Origin: Cyclobacteriaceae bacterium
GTDB lineage: Bacteria > Bacteroidota > Bacteroidia > Cytophagales > Cyclobacteriaceae
Length of the DNA: 64,000 bases
Assembly (NCBI GenBank): GCA_028278225.1
Contig: JANQEU010000075.1
Coordinates: 310,001 to 374,000, forward strand
Direction of reading: 5' to 3'
The stretch's first letter is position 1. Every line of letters begins with the position of its first letter. The translations under genes were made by a program, and so were the position numbers. The notes beneath the pieces were generated by a model, which ran no database searches, had not been told where the DNA came from, and was given only the letters and a program-made list of their open reading frames with translations. Positions 29,598-38,952 of this stretch are shown here, piece by piece.

Positions 29598-31754
29598 ATG
29601 AAAACCCTCTCCTCATTTTTCTCCATTCTTTTGATTGTTTCACTTCATGCCCAGGACATCACCGGGGACTGGCACGGACTCCGGGAGTACCCCGACCGGC
29701 CGTTGCGGATGGTATTGCACCTGTCATATGAAGATAGTGTGCTGAAGGCCAACTATGACAGCCCGGAAAATGACCTGACAGGTCTGGTACTGGATTCCGT
29801 ATCCTATGAAAACAGTATTTTATATCTCAGGTATTCCAATGCGGATGTGACCTTCAGGGGATTCGTGGACCTGCCGAACCAGAAGATCTCCGGAATGTAT
29901 ACTGCGGGGGCCAACACCCAGATGCCGCTGGTACTTACCCGCAATCCGCTTCCACCGCAAAAGAATGGATTCGCCTACCTGAAGGCGAACTTTACCAAGA
30001 AAGAAGTCTATATCCCTATGCGGGATGGGACAAGACTGTTTACCTCCATCTACACCTCTAAAAATCCAAAAGGTGACAACCCGATCCTATTGGTTCGCAC
30101 ACCCTATAACATCGAACCCGATGAGGATAGTTATACTGGACGATTATTCAGTATGGATCACCTGTGGTCCAATGGGTACATTATCGTGTTCCAGGATGTG
30201 AGAGGGCGTTTCATGAGTGAGGGGAAATTTGTAGATGTCCGGCCCTATATCCCCAACAAAAAGAAAAAAGAATTTGACGACAACAGCGATACATGGGACA
30301 CGATCGACTGGCTCATCAGGAATGTCGACAACAACAATGGCAGAGTAGGTATCTTCGGGATCTCCTATCCGGGATTTTATTCAACCATGTCACTGCCCGA
30401 TGCTCATCCTGCATTGAAAGCCGTTTCGCCCCAGGCACCGGTTAGTAACTGGTTCATCGGAGATGACTGGCATCACAACGGGGCGTTCTTCCTGTTGGAT
30501 GCGTTTTCGTTTTATTCCTCAGTTGGCCGCCCACGACCTGAACCTACCCGGGAATGGCCTAGTCCTTTCCAGTTCAATAATGATGACAACTACGATTTCT
30601 TTCTGGATCTGGGTCCTGTTAAGAATGCGGCGGCGAAGTACTTTGGAGATACGATCCAGTTTTGGGATGACCTTATGACCCATCCGGATTATGATGACTT
30701 TTGGAAGGCCAGGGACATTCTGCAACACATGAGCGATATCAAACCAGCTGTACTTACAGTCGGAGGGTGGTTTGATGCTGAGGACCTTTATGGGCCACTG
30801 GCAACCTACCAGTCCATCGAGTCCAAAAACCCAAATAATCAAAACCGGCTGATCATGGGGCCCTGGTCGCACGGACAATGGTCGGGAACTGACGGAGATA
30901 ACATGGGGAACATGCATTGGGGGAGCAACACCACAAAATTCTTCAAAGAGGTAGAGGCGAAGTTCTTCAACTACTATTTGAAAGATGAGGGAACGATGGA
31001 CCTTGCCGAAGCAACCATGTTTATCACTGGCGCGAATGAATGGAAGAACTTTGATGCCTGGCCACCGGCAGCTTCCACTGAACGACAGCTTTATCTCAGG
31101 GGAAACGGTGAATTATCGTTTTCCGCTCCCGGAACGGATGAAGGTTATGATGAGTATATCGTCGATCCCGGTAAGCCAGTGCCATACACCGAAGATGTTC
31201 ATCTGGGTCGTACACGTGAATATATGACTGACGACCAGCGTTTCGCTAGCCGAAGACCCGATGTTATGGTATATCAGACCGGTATTCTTGATGAGAAAGT
31301 TGTATTGACAGGTCCGATTGATGTGAAGTTCTATGCCAGTACTACCGGCACGGATGCCGACTATGTCGTGAAACTAATAGATGTTTTCCCGGATCAGGTC
31401 GAAGACTATCCGGAGAATGATAAGGATGTCCCCATAGGAGGATACCAGATGCTCGTTCGCGGTGAAGTACTTCGTGGAAGATATCGAAACAGCTTTGAAA
31501 AGCCCGAGGCGTTTGTGCCCGGGGAAGTAACGGAAGTATCATTCAGAATCCCCGATGTGGCGCATTCTTTTGAACCAGGACACAAGATCATGATCCAGGT
31601 GCAGAACTCGTGGTTCCCGCTTATTGACCGTAATCCGCAGCAGTTTGTGAATATATATGAATGTGATGAGGAGGATTTTATTAAGGCAACACACAGGATA
31701 TATCATACTTCGGAGTACCCGTCTGGTGTAACAGTCAGGGTTTTGGCTAATTGA
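29598..31754 (+). CDS. Exported CocE/NonD (S15-type) hydrolase
   Basis: Serine hydrolase of the X-Pro dipeptidyl-peptidase/alpha-amino-acid ester hydrolase group. ATG 29598 is chosen because it begins a signal peptide (FFSILLIVSLHAQ); the open frame upstream starts only at a TTG. A small beta domain (about 15-115) comes first, then the alpha/beta hydrolase core with the nucleophile loop GIFGISYPGFYS, catalytic Asp in VGGWFDAEDLYG and His in GPWSHGQWSG. The C-terminal third is the jelly-roll domain (VVLTGPIDVKFYASTTGTDAD). Length 718 residues. Likely degrades peptides or esters outside the inner membrane. Confidence 0.9.
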   Translation: MKTLSSFFSILLIVSLHAQDITGDWHGLREYPDRPLRMVLHLSYEDSVLKANYDSPENDLTGLVLDSVSYENSILYLRYSNADVTFRGFVDLPNQKISGMYTAGANTQMPLVLTRNPLPPQKNGFAYLKANFTKKEVYIPMRDGTRLFTSIYTSKNPKGDNPILLVRTPYNIEPDEDSYTGRLFSMDHLWSNGYIIVFQDVRGRFMSEGKFVDVRPYIPNKKKKEFDDNSDTWDTIDWLIRNVDNNNGRVGIFGISYPGFYSTMSLPDAHPALKAVSPQAPVSNWFIGDDWHHNGAFFLLDAFSFYSSVGRPRPEPTREWPSPFQFNNDDNYDFFLDLGPVKNAAAKYFGDTIQFWDDLMTHPDYDDFWKARDILQHMSDIKPAVLTVGGWFDAEDLYGPLATYQSIESKNPNNQNRLIMGPWSHGQWSGTDGDNMGNMHWGSNTTKFFKEVEAKFFNYYLKDEGTMDLAEATMFITGANEWKNFDAWPPAASTERQLYLRGNGELSFSAPGTDEGYDEYIVDPGKPVPYTEDVHLGRTREYMTDDQRFASRRPDVMVYQTGILDEKVVLTGPIDVKFYASTTGTDADYVVKLIDVFPDQVEDYPENDKDVPIGGYQMLVRGEVLRGRYRNSFEKPEAFVPGEVTEVSFRIPDVAHSFEPGHKIMIQVQNSWFPLIDRNPQQFVNIYECDEEDFIKATHRIYHTSEYPSGVTVRVLAN

Positions 31755-32048
31755 TAATTCATTGCCGGTTGCTTAAAAATTGATTCAAGGAGAATTTAGA
31801 CTAGTTCCATCACTATGACGTAAAGGCGATATCATGGTTGGGGAGCCTGTGTGATGATGATATAGGAACAGGTCAGACCTTTGAGTTGTGTGACGTGCGG
31901 TCATTTTGGTCATTACATAGGCGATGTTCTTCATCAAGCCCAAATGTGTGACAGGCGACAAGGAGAAAAATCATATCGAAATATGTCAAATATTCCTACA
32001 AATTCTCCGTAAAATTCTATTTTTTTGCATCATCAAAACATCCCGGAA

Positions 32049-32579
32049 ATGATGAACAATAAAAGTTTCTACGTTTTTTCTTACGGATCGAATCTCCTTT
32101 TAGAAAGGATTAAAGCGCGTATCGATTCTGTTGAAGTTGTGACAACACATAAGTTCGAAGGATACCGGATAGTCTTCAATAAGAAGAGTGTTGATGGATC
32201 TACCAAAGCCAATTTGAAGTATACGGGTAATGCAGATGATTTTGTTCTTGGGGTGATCCACCGGATCGATGCAAATGACAAAGCTGCACTGGATTTGTAC
32301 GAAGGACTCGGGTTCGGTTATGAATCCAGGGAGTTTAAGGTGCAACTCAATGGCGAGGCGAAAGGTATTCACTTTTACATCGCCACTGATGATCAGCATT
32401 TACGAGACGGTAGACCCTACAGCTGGTATCATGACTTTGTAGTGGCAGGCGCGAAGCAGAATGGCTTTCCGGTTGCCTACATTAGTGCCTTGGAAGAAGT
32501 AGAAACAGTCAAGGATGGTAATGGCGAAAGGGAAGAGATCAACCAGAAGATCCTGATGGGAGAACCTGTATTGAACTGA
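32049..32579 (+). CDS. Gamma-glutamylcyclotransferase-like protein
   Basis: GGCT/AIG2-fold protein of about 176 residues. The defining substrate loop YVFSYGSNLLLERI is at the N-terminus, and GVIHRIDANDKAALDLYEG follows as in the family, with the expected acidic catalytic position in the YEGLGFGYESREF region. Family members turn gamma-glutamyl amino acids into 5-oxoproline, or act on related amides. Starts at 32049 or 32052 (two adjacent Met codons) are both possible. Followed by tandem hairpins with a T-run. Confidence 0.82.
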   Translation: MMNNKSFYVFSYGSNLLLERIKARIDSVEVVTTHKFEGYRIVFNKKSVDGSTKANLKYTGNADDFVLGVIHRIDANDKAALDLYEGLGFGYESREFKVQLNGEAKGIHFYIATDDQHLRDGRPYSWYHDFVVAGAKQNGFPVAYISALEEVETVKDGNGEREEINQKILMGEPVLN

Positions 32580-32596
32580 TAGCTTTTAGTTAAATA

Positions 32597-32649
32597 ACCG
32601 GATTCGTTCCGGTCTTACAATATTCCCGGACTTGTTCCGGGATTTTTTT
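32597..32649 (+). terminator. Tandem hairpins with T-tract (Rho-independent terminator)
   Basis: First stem ACCGGA/TCCGGT (32597-32613), second stem CCCGGA/TCCGGG (32625-32641), each with a 5-base loop, followed by a run of seven T at 32643-32649. Suited to ending the gamma-glutamylcyclotransferase transcript. Confidence 0.8.
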
Positions 32650-32680
32650 GCCCCTGTTAGCCGGAATTCCCATTCCCAGA

Positions 32681-32749
32681 TCATTCCTGACGAAGCAAGG
32701 TGGGACTCAGGAATCTCATGGAAAAAGATTACTGCATGCACAGGAATGA
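32681..32749. repeat. Palindromic intergenic element with TCATTCCTG/CAGGAATGA ends
   Basis: TCATTCCTG (32681-32689) is inverted as CAGGAATGA (32741-32749), and an inner stem ATTCCTGA/TCAGGAAT (32683-32690, 32707-32714) shares its left arm. The ends resemble the cgtcattcctg-type dispersed repeats seen in many bacterial genomes. Confidence 0.5.
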
Positions 32750-32763
32750 CGTTTGGAGTTTGT

Positions 32764-35118
32764 TTACAACGACAATGCCACCAGCTCACCCGGATGCCCC
32801 CTGGCGCCTACGGCCATCACGATGTATTGTTTACCATTGATGGAGTAGGTCATGGGAACACCAGCCTGGTTGGCGGGGAGCGTGAACTCGGAGAGGATTT
32901 CACCTGTTGCCTTGTCGTGAGCCCTGAACTTGTTGCCTCCGGCGCCTTCCGCGGCATACAAACCGGCACCCTCCCCGGCGAAGAGCAGGGATTTGGTAAC
33001 CAGCAGTCCAACCCGGTCAGGAGAACCGGTTCTGGGTAAGTTGATGTTTTTCAGTTTGGGGTGATCTCGCACCCACTCCGGGGTGTCACTATTGGGTACC
33101 ATCCAGACATGCTCACCTTCATTCATATTAATCGCGGTAATCCTTCCCCATGGAGGTTTCACAAATGGAAGCCCGAATGGTCCTTCGAGTCCATTGCCCG
33201 CCCAGGCTACATAGTTCATATCGGAAACATCCGGTTCGGATTGTAAGCCAACAGGCCGCATGACCGTGGTGGAGGAAACGTACAGCATGTTCGTTTCGGG
33301 ATCGAGCACGGCCCCTTGCCAGTTCGCGCCTCCGATGGGGCTGGGCATTACTAATGTCGGTAGACCTTTGGGAGGACTCACCAGACCTACAGGTGTGTAT
33401 AGGTCTCCGGTCCGGTATTGCGATGTGATCCGAAGGGCTTCTTCCCTGATCTCAGGTGTAAAGTCGATCAGGACATCTTCATCAAAGGCGATGCGGTCGA
33501 AAGGTGGAGGTTTCATTGGGAACGGCTGCGTCGGAGAAGCAACCTCTCCGGGCACATCACTCACTGAAACAGGGCGTTCTTCGACCGGCCAGACGGGTTC
33601 GCCGGTTTCCCGGTCAAAAGCAAACGTAAGCGCCTGCTTTGTTACCTGGATGACCGCTTTGATCACCTCCCCGTTGATATTCAGATCTGCCAGGACAGGG
33701 GGAGCGGGAAGATCATAGTCCCAGATATCATGGTGTACGATCTGGTAGTGCCATACGCGTTTACCGGTTTTGGCATTCAGACACACGAGGCTGCCGGAGA
33801 AAAGGTTATCTCCCGGGCGATGGCCACCATAGTAGTCTCCGGTGGCTGCTTCGAGGGGGACATAAACATACCCCAATTCGGGATCGGCGGAGAGAATGGT
33901 CCATGCTGCCACGTTTCCTGTATATTTCCAACTGTCTCCTTCCCAGGTATCATTTCCGAATTCACCCTCCTGCGGAATGGTATGGAAGATCCAGAGGCGT
34001 TTCCCGGTCTTAACGTCGAATCCCATTATATCCCCGCGTATCTGGTTACGGGATGGAGGTGATAACCCCGGAGGAAAACATGAACCTACAACGATGACAT
34101 CGTTTACGATAGTAGGCGGAGAAGTTGAACCGATTGGAGTTTTGATGGGATCAACATGATCCCCCAGCGCTTTTTTAAGATCGACTACACCCTCGTTCCC
34201 GAAGGACGGGATCACCTGGCCGGTAAGTGCATCAAGCATCACCATCTGGTAACCTGGTGTAATGTAGATGATCCTCCCGTCTCCTTCTTGTGTTTCCCAA
34301 AACGCGACGCCCCGGCCGGAGTTCTGGCGTGGATTGTAAATGGTACGTTCTCCTTCATCCATACGGTGTGACCAGAGCGTCTCGCCGGTCATAGCGTTTA
34401 TGGCTACTACAGTCCTGCGCGAACCGGCAGTAGTATATAATATACCATTTGCCATTAGTGGTGTGACCTTGAAATAATATTCAGGATTAGGGCCGTAATT
34501 ATCCGATTTCCATCGCCAGGCAATCCTGAGCTTGTCCACATTTGTAGCATTGATCTGGTCCAGTGGCGAGTAATTTGTACTTGCCAGGGTAGATCGATTT
34601 TGCCGCCAGTCAGCTTCGATTGTTTCCGCCCCTTTTTCCGGTTGTGCAACGGTATATTTATAGGTGATCTTGAAGGGGGGAGGCGGTCCGAAAAGGAACC
34701 GATCCAGTTCCTTTTTTGCTGTTGCCAGTGGTGTTTCGCCTGCCGGGTATTTGTTATAACTCAGGACGTAAGCCAGGAGAGAAGTATACGTTTCATCGTC
34801 ATAAACACCGGGATTAGCCACTGGCATGGATGACTTTGTGTAGGTAAAGAGTTCGCCAATGGTTTTTTCGGCCCATTTGTATTGAAACCGGCTTCCCACG
34901 AGGGAATTTCCGCCTTCCGTTCCACGGAGATCATGTCCATGACAGTTTGCGCAATCCCTGGCAAATACTTCCGCGCCTTTTTTTACCTGCTCTTCTGTGA
35001 AGATCCCATCCATAGCGGTTGGTTTAGTACTATTATCCGTCGAGGTGTTTTGACATGAGGTCAATACCCATGTATTAATTAAAAGAAGCAGGAATTGACA
35101 GGCTAGATGTTTTTTCAT
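32764..35118 (-). CDS. PQQ-dependent dehydrogenase with N-terminal cytochrome c domain, lipoprotein
   Basis: Periplasm-facing quinoprotein of 784 residues. The lipobox VLTSC places the lipid anchor at Cys22. A cytochrome c domain follows, with heme motif CANCH (Cys56-His60) and a Met ligand probably in SSMPVANPG. From about residue 160 comes an eight-bladed PQQ propeller, starting DWRQNRSTLASTNYSPLDQI, with repeated W-docking-type strands (GKRVWHYQIVHHDIWDYDLP). Family members oxidise alcohols or sugars and pass electrons to cytochromes; the fused heme domain would be the first acceptor. No PQQ synthesis genes are in the window. Substrate unknown. Confidence 0.9.
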   Translation of the reverse strand: MKKHLACQFLLLLINTWVLTSCQNTSTDNSTKPTAMDGIFTEEQVKKGAEVFARDCANCHGHDLRGTEGGNSLVGSRFQYKWAEKTIGELFTYTKSSMPVANPGVYDDETYTSLLAYVLSYNKYPAGETPLATAKKELDRFLFGPPPPFKITYKYTVAQPEKGAETIEADWRQNRSTLASTNYSPLDQINATNVDKLRIAWRWKSDNYGPNPEYYFKVTPLMANGILYTTAGSRRTVVAINAMTGETLWSHRMDEGERTIYNPRQNSGRGVAFWETQEGDGRIIYITPGYQMVMLDALTGQVIPSFGNEGVVDLKKALGDHVDPIKTPIGSTSPPTIVNDVIVVGSCFPPGLSPPSRNQIRGDIMGFDVKTGKRLWIFHTIPQEGEFGNDTWEGDSWKYTGNVAAWTILSADPELGYVYVPLEAATGDYYGGHRPGDNLFSGSLVCLNAKTGKRVWHYQIVHHDIWDYDLPAPPVLADLNINGEVIKAVIQVTKQALTFAFDRETGEPVWPVEERPVSVSDVPGEVASPTQPFPMKPPPFDRIAFDEDVLIDFTPEIREEALRITSQYRTGDLYTPVGLVSPPKGLPTLVMPSPIGGANWQGAVLDPETNMLYVSSTTVMRPVGLQSEPDVSDMNYVAWAGNGLEGPFGLPFVKPPWGRITAINMNEGEHVWMVPNSDTPEWVRDHPKLKNINLPRTGSPDRVGLLVTKSLLFAGEGAGLYAAEGAGGNKFRAHDKATGEILSEFTLPANQAGVPMTYSINGKQYIVMAVGARGHPGELVALSL

Positions 35119-35259
35119 GGATTGGTTCTAGAAAGATAAGGTAAAGGGAGGAAACGGACTAAGGACATTTTATCGACCGTGTCCAGTAAATATTTTGAAT
35201 GAAAAGGACACTTGGTTGATTCATTTTCTTTTGTTGGCCCATTTGCTAACTTGTAATTG

Positions 35260-35682
35260 GTGAAAAAAGCAACGTGGATCTTTTTATTGATCATTCTGGC
35301 TGCCTGTGATGTCAATGATAAATCCATATACCGTGCCTTCCCCCTTGAGGTAAAGGTGGAAAGAGATCGAATTGATATCGACTGTGCGCACGGGACAGAG
35401 GTGAAATTTGATGGCATTCGGGAAGTATCCATGGTGGAGTCCATGCCCGATATAATCATCCGGACAGGAGGAGTGAGCATTGCTGATAAAGTGAATTACG
35501 GCAATTTTAAATTAGAAGAGATTGGAGATGGGAAGTTGTACCTGCAGTCGAGGGAATCTCCTTATGTGAAGATTGACCTAAAGAATGGCAGTTTCATTTT
35601 TATCAATTTCGATGAATCCTCTAAAACCAAAAAACTGTACGTATATATAGTCGAGCGAATGAAGGATTATTACACAGAATAA
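35260..35682 (+). CDS. Small lipoprotein of unknown function
   Basis: About 140 residues starting with a lipoprotein signal whose lipobox is ILAAC. The start is GTG 35260 or TTG 35257; no ATG fits. The rest is rich in beta-forming sequence (YRAFPLEVKVERDRIDID, IIIRTGGVSIADKVNYG), vaguely like a small PH-type barrel, but I cannot name a family. Divergent from the PQQ dehydrogenase gene. Confidence 0.6.
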   Translation: MKKATWIFLLIILAACDVNDKSIYRAFPLEVKVERDRIDIDCAHGTEVKFDGIREVSMVESMPDIIIRTGGVSIADKVNYGNFKLEEIGDGKLYLQSRESPYVKIDLKNGSFIFINFDESSKTKKLYVYIVERMKDYYTE

Positions 35683-36141
35683 GCCGGATCTTTTCTCTTT
35701 TGATTTCGCACTTCACATCAATGAAAACTTCAGGGACGTTTGATTCCGGACAGATGAGGACCAGATGCGGGAAGGAAGAAATCTGTCATAGAATATATTT
35801 TTGATCAGATATCTCGTTGGACGCTTCCGGTGCTGATGTTGACTGCTTCCATCGGTGTTCAGCCATATTAAGAATTTTTCAAAGTATGGAAATCCCATTT
35901 TTTATTTCAAAATCGTTGTTTTCAGTTTTTAGGGATCGTCTTTGACCTGGAATTCGCGTAAAACATGCAATTCTTCTTGATTACATTTCATAAAATACCC
36001 TCTTTCATTGGAAAATGTGTAAATATTCACTTACTAGGTTAAAAAAATAATCTACATAACTTGATAATACGCATAAGTGTCTTTTTTTGCATCGGAAATT
36101 AACCGATTAATAAAGAATTTACGAAAAACTAGGAATTGGAC
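35683..36141. other. Intergenic region upstream of amt, 459 bp
   Basis: No convincing coding frame. The 3' part is AT-rich and should hold the amt promoter. A small dyad ATCGG-N7-CCGAT lies at 36091-36107, about 35 bp before the start codon, and could be a regulator site; support is weak. Confidence 0.4.
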
Positions 36142-37491
36142 ATGAAAAACGAACTAACCACTGCTACTATTAGTGATGCAGCCATTGAAGCGGCCGCTGG
36201 TAGTGCGACATCTACGGATATGGGATCTGTAGATGCGGCGGTCACCTCGACCGCAGAGTTATCCATTGAACTTGGAGATGCATTTTTGACAGCAAATAAC
36301 CTGTGGATGATGCTGGCCACTGCGTTGGTCTTCATCATGCATCTGGGGTTTGCTGGTGTTGAGGCCGGATTCGGACAGGCGAAGAACACTGTGAATATTC
36401 TTTTTAAGAACACACTGACCCCGATCATCGGGATCCTGACTTATTTTATTGTAGGTTTCAACCTGATGTATCCGGGATTTGAGGTGCCTGGCTGGTTGGG
36501 GTTTGCGGGCTTTGGTCTTGAGACATCAACAACTGCTGATGTGACTACCAAATATGCCGGTGGAGGATATACCTACTGGACGGACTTCCTGTTCCAGGCG
36601 ATGTTTGCCGCAACAGCTGCCACGATTGTGTCAGGAGCGGTAGCAGAAAGGATAAAGCTTGGATCATACCTGCTATTTACAATCGTCTTTGTGGGGATTG
36701 TTTACCCGATCATAGGAAGCTGGAAGTGGGGTGGTGGTGCTCTTGATGCGATGGGATTCTATGATTTCGCCGGCTCCACCCTAGTACATTCAGTTGGTGG
36801 TTGGGGTGCACTTGCCGGAGTAATTGTATTAGGTCCGAGGCTGGGAAAATATGTGAATGGTAAAGTTGTTGACAAACCCGGTTCCAGTGTTCCACTTGCT
36901 GTGATAGGGGTGTTCCTTTTATGGTTAGGATGGTTCGGGTTCAATGGCGGATCTGTTTTGTCAGCTGATCCGGGAGTAGTTTCGTTTGTGTTGGTAACTA
37001 CATCTTTGGCAGCTTGTGCAGGCGGTCTTGGAGGATTTTTCGCAGCATATGCCCTTTTCAGGAGACTTGATCTCGGTATGGTGCTAAATGGCATCCTTGC
37101 CGGTCTTGTAGGTATCACGGCAGGAGCGGATGTGATCGAGCCTTTAAATGCGATCCTGGTTGGACTTGTCGCTGGTATTATCGTGGTTATTTCGGCCACA
37201 ACACTTGATAGACTGAAGCTGGATGATGTCGTCGGTGCTGTATCAGTTCACCTTGTTTGTGGAATCTGGGGTACCCTTGCCGTAGGATTATTTTCAGTTA
37301 ATCCTGCACACACATTTATCGCTCAATTAGTGGGTGTTGGGATTTGTGGTGCTGCAGCTTTTGCAGCCGCGTTTCTGATCTTTCATTTACTGAAGGTAAC
37401 CGTGGGTATCCGGGTGTCGAAGGAACATGAGGAAGAGGGACTCGACAGTCATGAACACGGGATCAGGGGATATACCATTACATATGAATAA
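36142..37491 (+). CDS. amt: Ammonium transporter
   Basis: Amt/Rh family channel that brings ammonium across the inner membrane. Eleven hydrophobic helices follow a 45-residue Ala/Ser/Thr-rich N-terminus that is not a normal signal peptide. Key positions are intact: the Asp of FYDFAGSTLVHSVGG with the first twin histidine, the second twin histidine in SVHLVCGIWGTLAVGLF, and AVAERIKLGSYLLFT. ATG 36142 is preceded by AGGA; a TTG two codons earlier is less likely. It is followed by an outer-membrane porin and glutamine synthetase on the same strand, forming an ammonium uptake and assimilation unit. No PII gene is adjacent. Confidence 0.95.
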   Translation: MKNELTTATISDAAIEAAAGSATSTDMGSVDAAVTSTAELSIELGDAFLTANNLWMMLATALVFIMHLGFAGVEAGFGQAKNTVNILFKNTLTPIIGILTYFIVGFNLMYPGFEVPGWLGFAGFGLETSTTADVTTKYAGGGYTYWTDFLFQAMFAATAATIVSGAVAERIKLGSYLLFTIVFVGIVYPIIGSWKWGGGALDAMGFYDFAGSTLVHSVGGWGALAGVIVLGPRLGKYVNGKVVDKPGSSVPLAVIGVFLLWLGWFGFNGGSVLSADPGVVSFVLVTTSLAACAGGLGGFFAAYALFRRLDLGMVLNGILAGLVGITAGADVIEPLNAILVGLVAGIIVVISATTLDRLKLDDVVGAVSVHLVCGIWGTLAVGLFSVNPAHTFIAQLVGVGICGAAAFAAAFLIFHLLKVTVGIRVSKEHEEEGLDSHEHGIRGYTITYE

Positions 37492-37626
37492 ATCAATAAA
37501 TCATTTTGAGATTAGTGGTGGACGACTTGAGATGCACGAAATTCAATACATCTAAAATCCGAAATGGCTAATCCGGAATTACAATTCAAATAACAAAACA
37601 AACTTTTAGAAAACATTGGAAAAAAA

Positions 37627-37664
37627 CGGGTCTCCCTCGGAATTGGACACTCAGACAGGAGACC
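37627..37664 (+). promoter_or_regulatory. Stem-loop upstream of the porin gene
   Basis: GGGTCTCC (37627-37634) pairs perfectly with GGAGACCC (37657-37664) over a 22-base loop, 35 bp before the porin ATG. There is no T-run, so an mRNA processing, stabilising or attenuating structure between amt and the porin is as likely as a terminator. Confidence 0.5.
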
Positions 37665-37699
37665 CTCAATTCATTAATTAACCAAAACAGTCAATTATT

Positions 37700-38758
37700 A
37701 TGAACATGAAAACAAAGGTATCAATTAAATCCACATTGTTGCTAATGACAATGGTGTTCCCGGGCACAGCACTTTTGGCCCAGGATGGAGAAAGCAGTAT
37801 TCCATTTACGATCTCAGGATCGGTCGACGCGTACTTTCGCAGTAATCTTAACTCTACGAATGATACGGAAAACGGAGGAGACCTTGCCCCCGCAACATCA
37901 TTTGCCAACTTGCCGGGATTTTCTCTGGGTATGGCCAATATTGTAGGTTCAATCGAGGGTGAAAAAGTAGGTTTCGTGACGGATTTCGTTTTCGGACCAA
38001 GAGGTGACGAGGCTGTATTCGGATCGGTAGACCCCTCCGGCGATCCCTCAAACCGGGCGATCGTAAACCAGTTGTACACGTACCTGAATGTTGGAGAGCA
38101 TCTCACTTTCACACTTGGAAACTTCAATACCTTCCTTGGCTATGAAGTGATCTCACCGACGGGGAATTTCAATTATTCGACATCATATATGTTTTCTTAC
38201 GGACCATTCTCCCATACAGGTTTAAAAGCCGATTTGAGCTTTGACAATGGGTTCAGTTTTATGGCAGGTATCTTCAATCCAACCGATGCCACGGATTTCA
38301 ACCCGAGTGGTAGTTATGTAGGAGGTGTGCAGTTGGGATATGAGGGCGGTGCCGGTGGAACCTGGGTAAACTTCCTTTTCGAAGATGGTTTTTACCAGCT
38401 GGATCTGACAACGGGCTACGACATAACTGAAAAAGTGTACCTGGGTCTCAACAGCACTACCGCATCAGATAGCTTCTGGGGAGTTGCCGGTTATGTGCAA
38501 ACATCATTAACAGAATCATTTGGTTTGGGTATACGAGGAGAATATTTCACCGATAAAGGTTTAGGCGTACTTACAGAAGATGAAAGTGTGATCGATGTTA
38601 CGATCTCCGGGAATTATACGGTAGGCGGATTAACAATCATTCCTGAATTCAGGCTGGACGCATTCAGTGAAGATGATGTGGTTATGACAGACGGATTGAA
38701 AGGTGAAACTGCGAATTCGCTGTCTTCATTCCTGTTAGCAGCAGTGTATGCTTTTTAG
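37700..38758 (+). CDS. Outer-membrane beta-barrel porin (OmpL/BBP2-like)
   Basis: A 352-residue protein with a signal peptide (STLLLMTMVFPGTALLAQ). The rest is alternating strands with Gly and aromatic residues (VNFLFEDGFYQLDLTTGYDI, GLGIRGEYFTDKGLG) and ends in the hydrophobic strand SSFLLAAVYAF with terminal Phe, as for BamA-inserted barrels. It resembles the putative beta-barrel porin-2 family. Its location between amt and glutamine synthetase suggests it lets nitrogen compounds through the outer membrane; this is inference from context. Confidence 0.82.
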   Translation: MNMKTKVSIKSTLLLMTMVFPGTALLAQDGESSIPFTISGSVDAYFRSNLNSTNDTENGGDLAPATSFANLPGFSLGMANIVGSIEGEKVGFVTDFVFGPRGDEAVFGSVDPSGDPSNRAIVNQLYTYLNVGEHLTFTLGNFNTFLGYEVISPTGNFNYSTSYMFSYGPFSHTGLKADLSFDNGFSFMAGIFNPTDATDFNPSGSYVGGVQLGYEGGAGGTWVNFLFEDGFYQLDLTTGYDITEKVYLGLNSTTASDSFWGVAGYVQTSLTESFGLGIRGEYFTDKGLGVLTEDESVIDVTISGNYTVGGLTIIPEFRLDAFSEDDVVMTDGLKGETANSLSSFLLAAVYAF

Positions 38759-38889
38759 GAAAATGAAAAATTGGATAGAATCGGTTTCTATTTTACCCTA
38801 CTATGATTTATAGAATGCAAAAATGGTATTTATAGGTATAAATAATGATTTACTAATATCATATTTACGTATTTATGTATAATTAAAGG

Positions 38890-38897
38890 TATATTTG
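38890..38897 (+). promoter_or_regulatory. -7 box TATATTTG upstream of glutamine synthetase
   Basis: Exact TAnnTTTG match, 55 bp before the ATG at 38953. The -33 region holds only TTTA (38864-38867) at a slightly long spacing of 22 bp. Confidence 0.5.
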
Positions 38898-38952
38898 TAT
38901 CCAATAAATTAGAATTTTGCAAAAAAACTAAAACACACCAAAAAACTACACC

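Noticed and set aside
31755-32048. 294-bp gap checked for a tRNA or small RNA
   Set aside because: No cloverleaf, strong hairpin or conserved motif could be seen.
32681-32749. Palindromic element considered as an insertion-sequence remnant
   Set aside because: Too short, no transposase fragment and no visible target-site duplication.
35713-35898. 61-codon minus-strand frame upstream of amt
   Set aside because: No signal, domain or start context; likely chance in a 459-bp gap.
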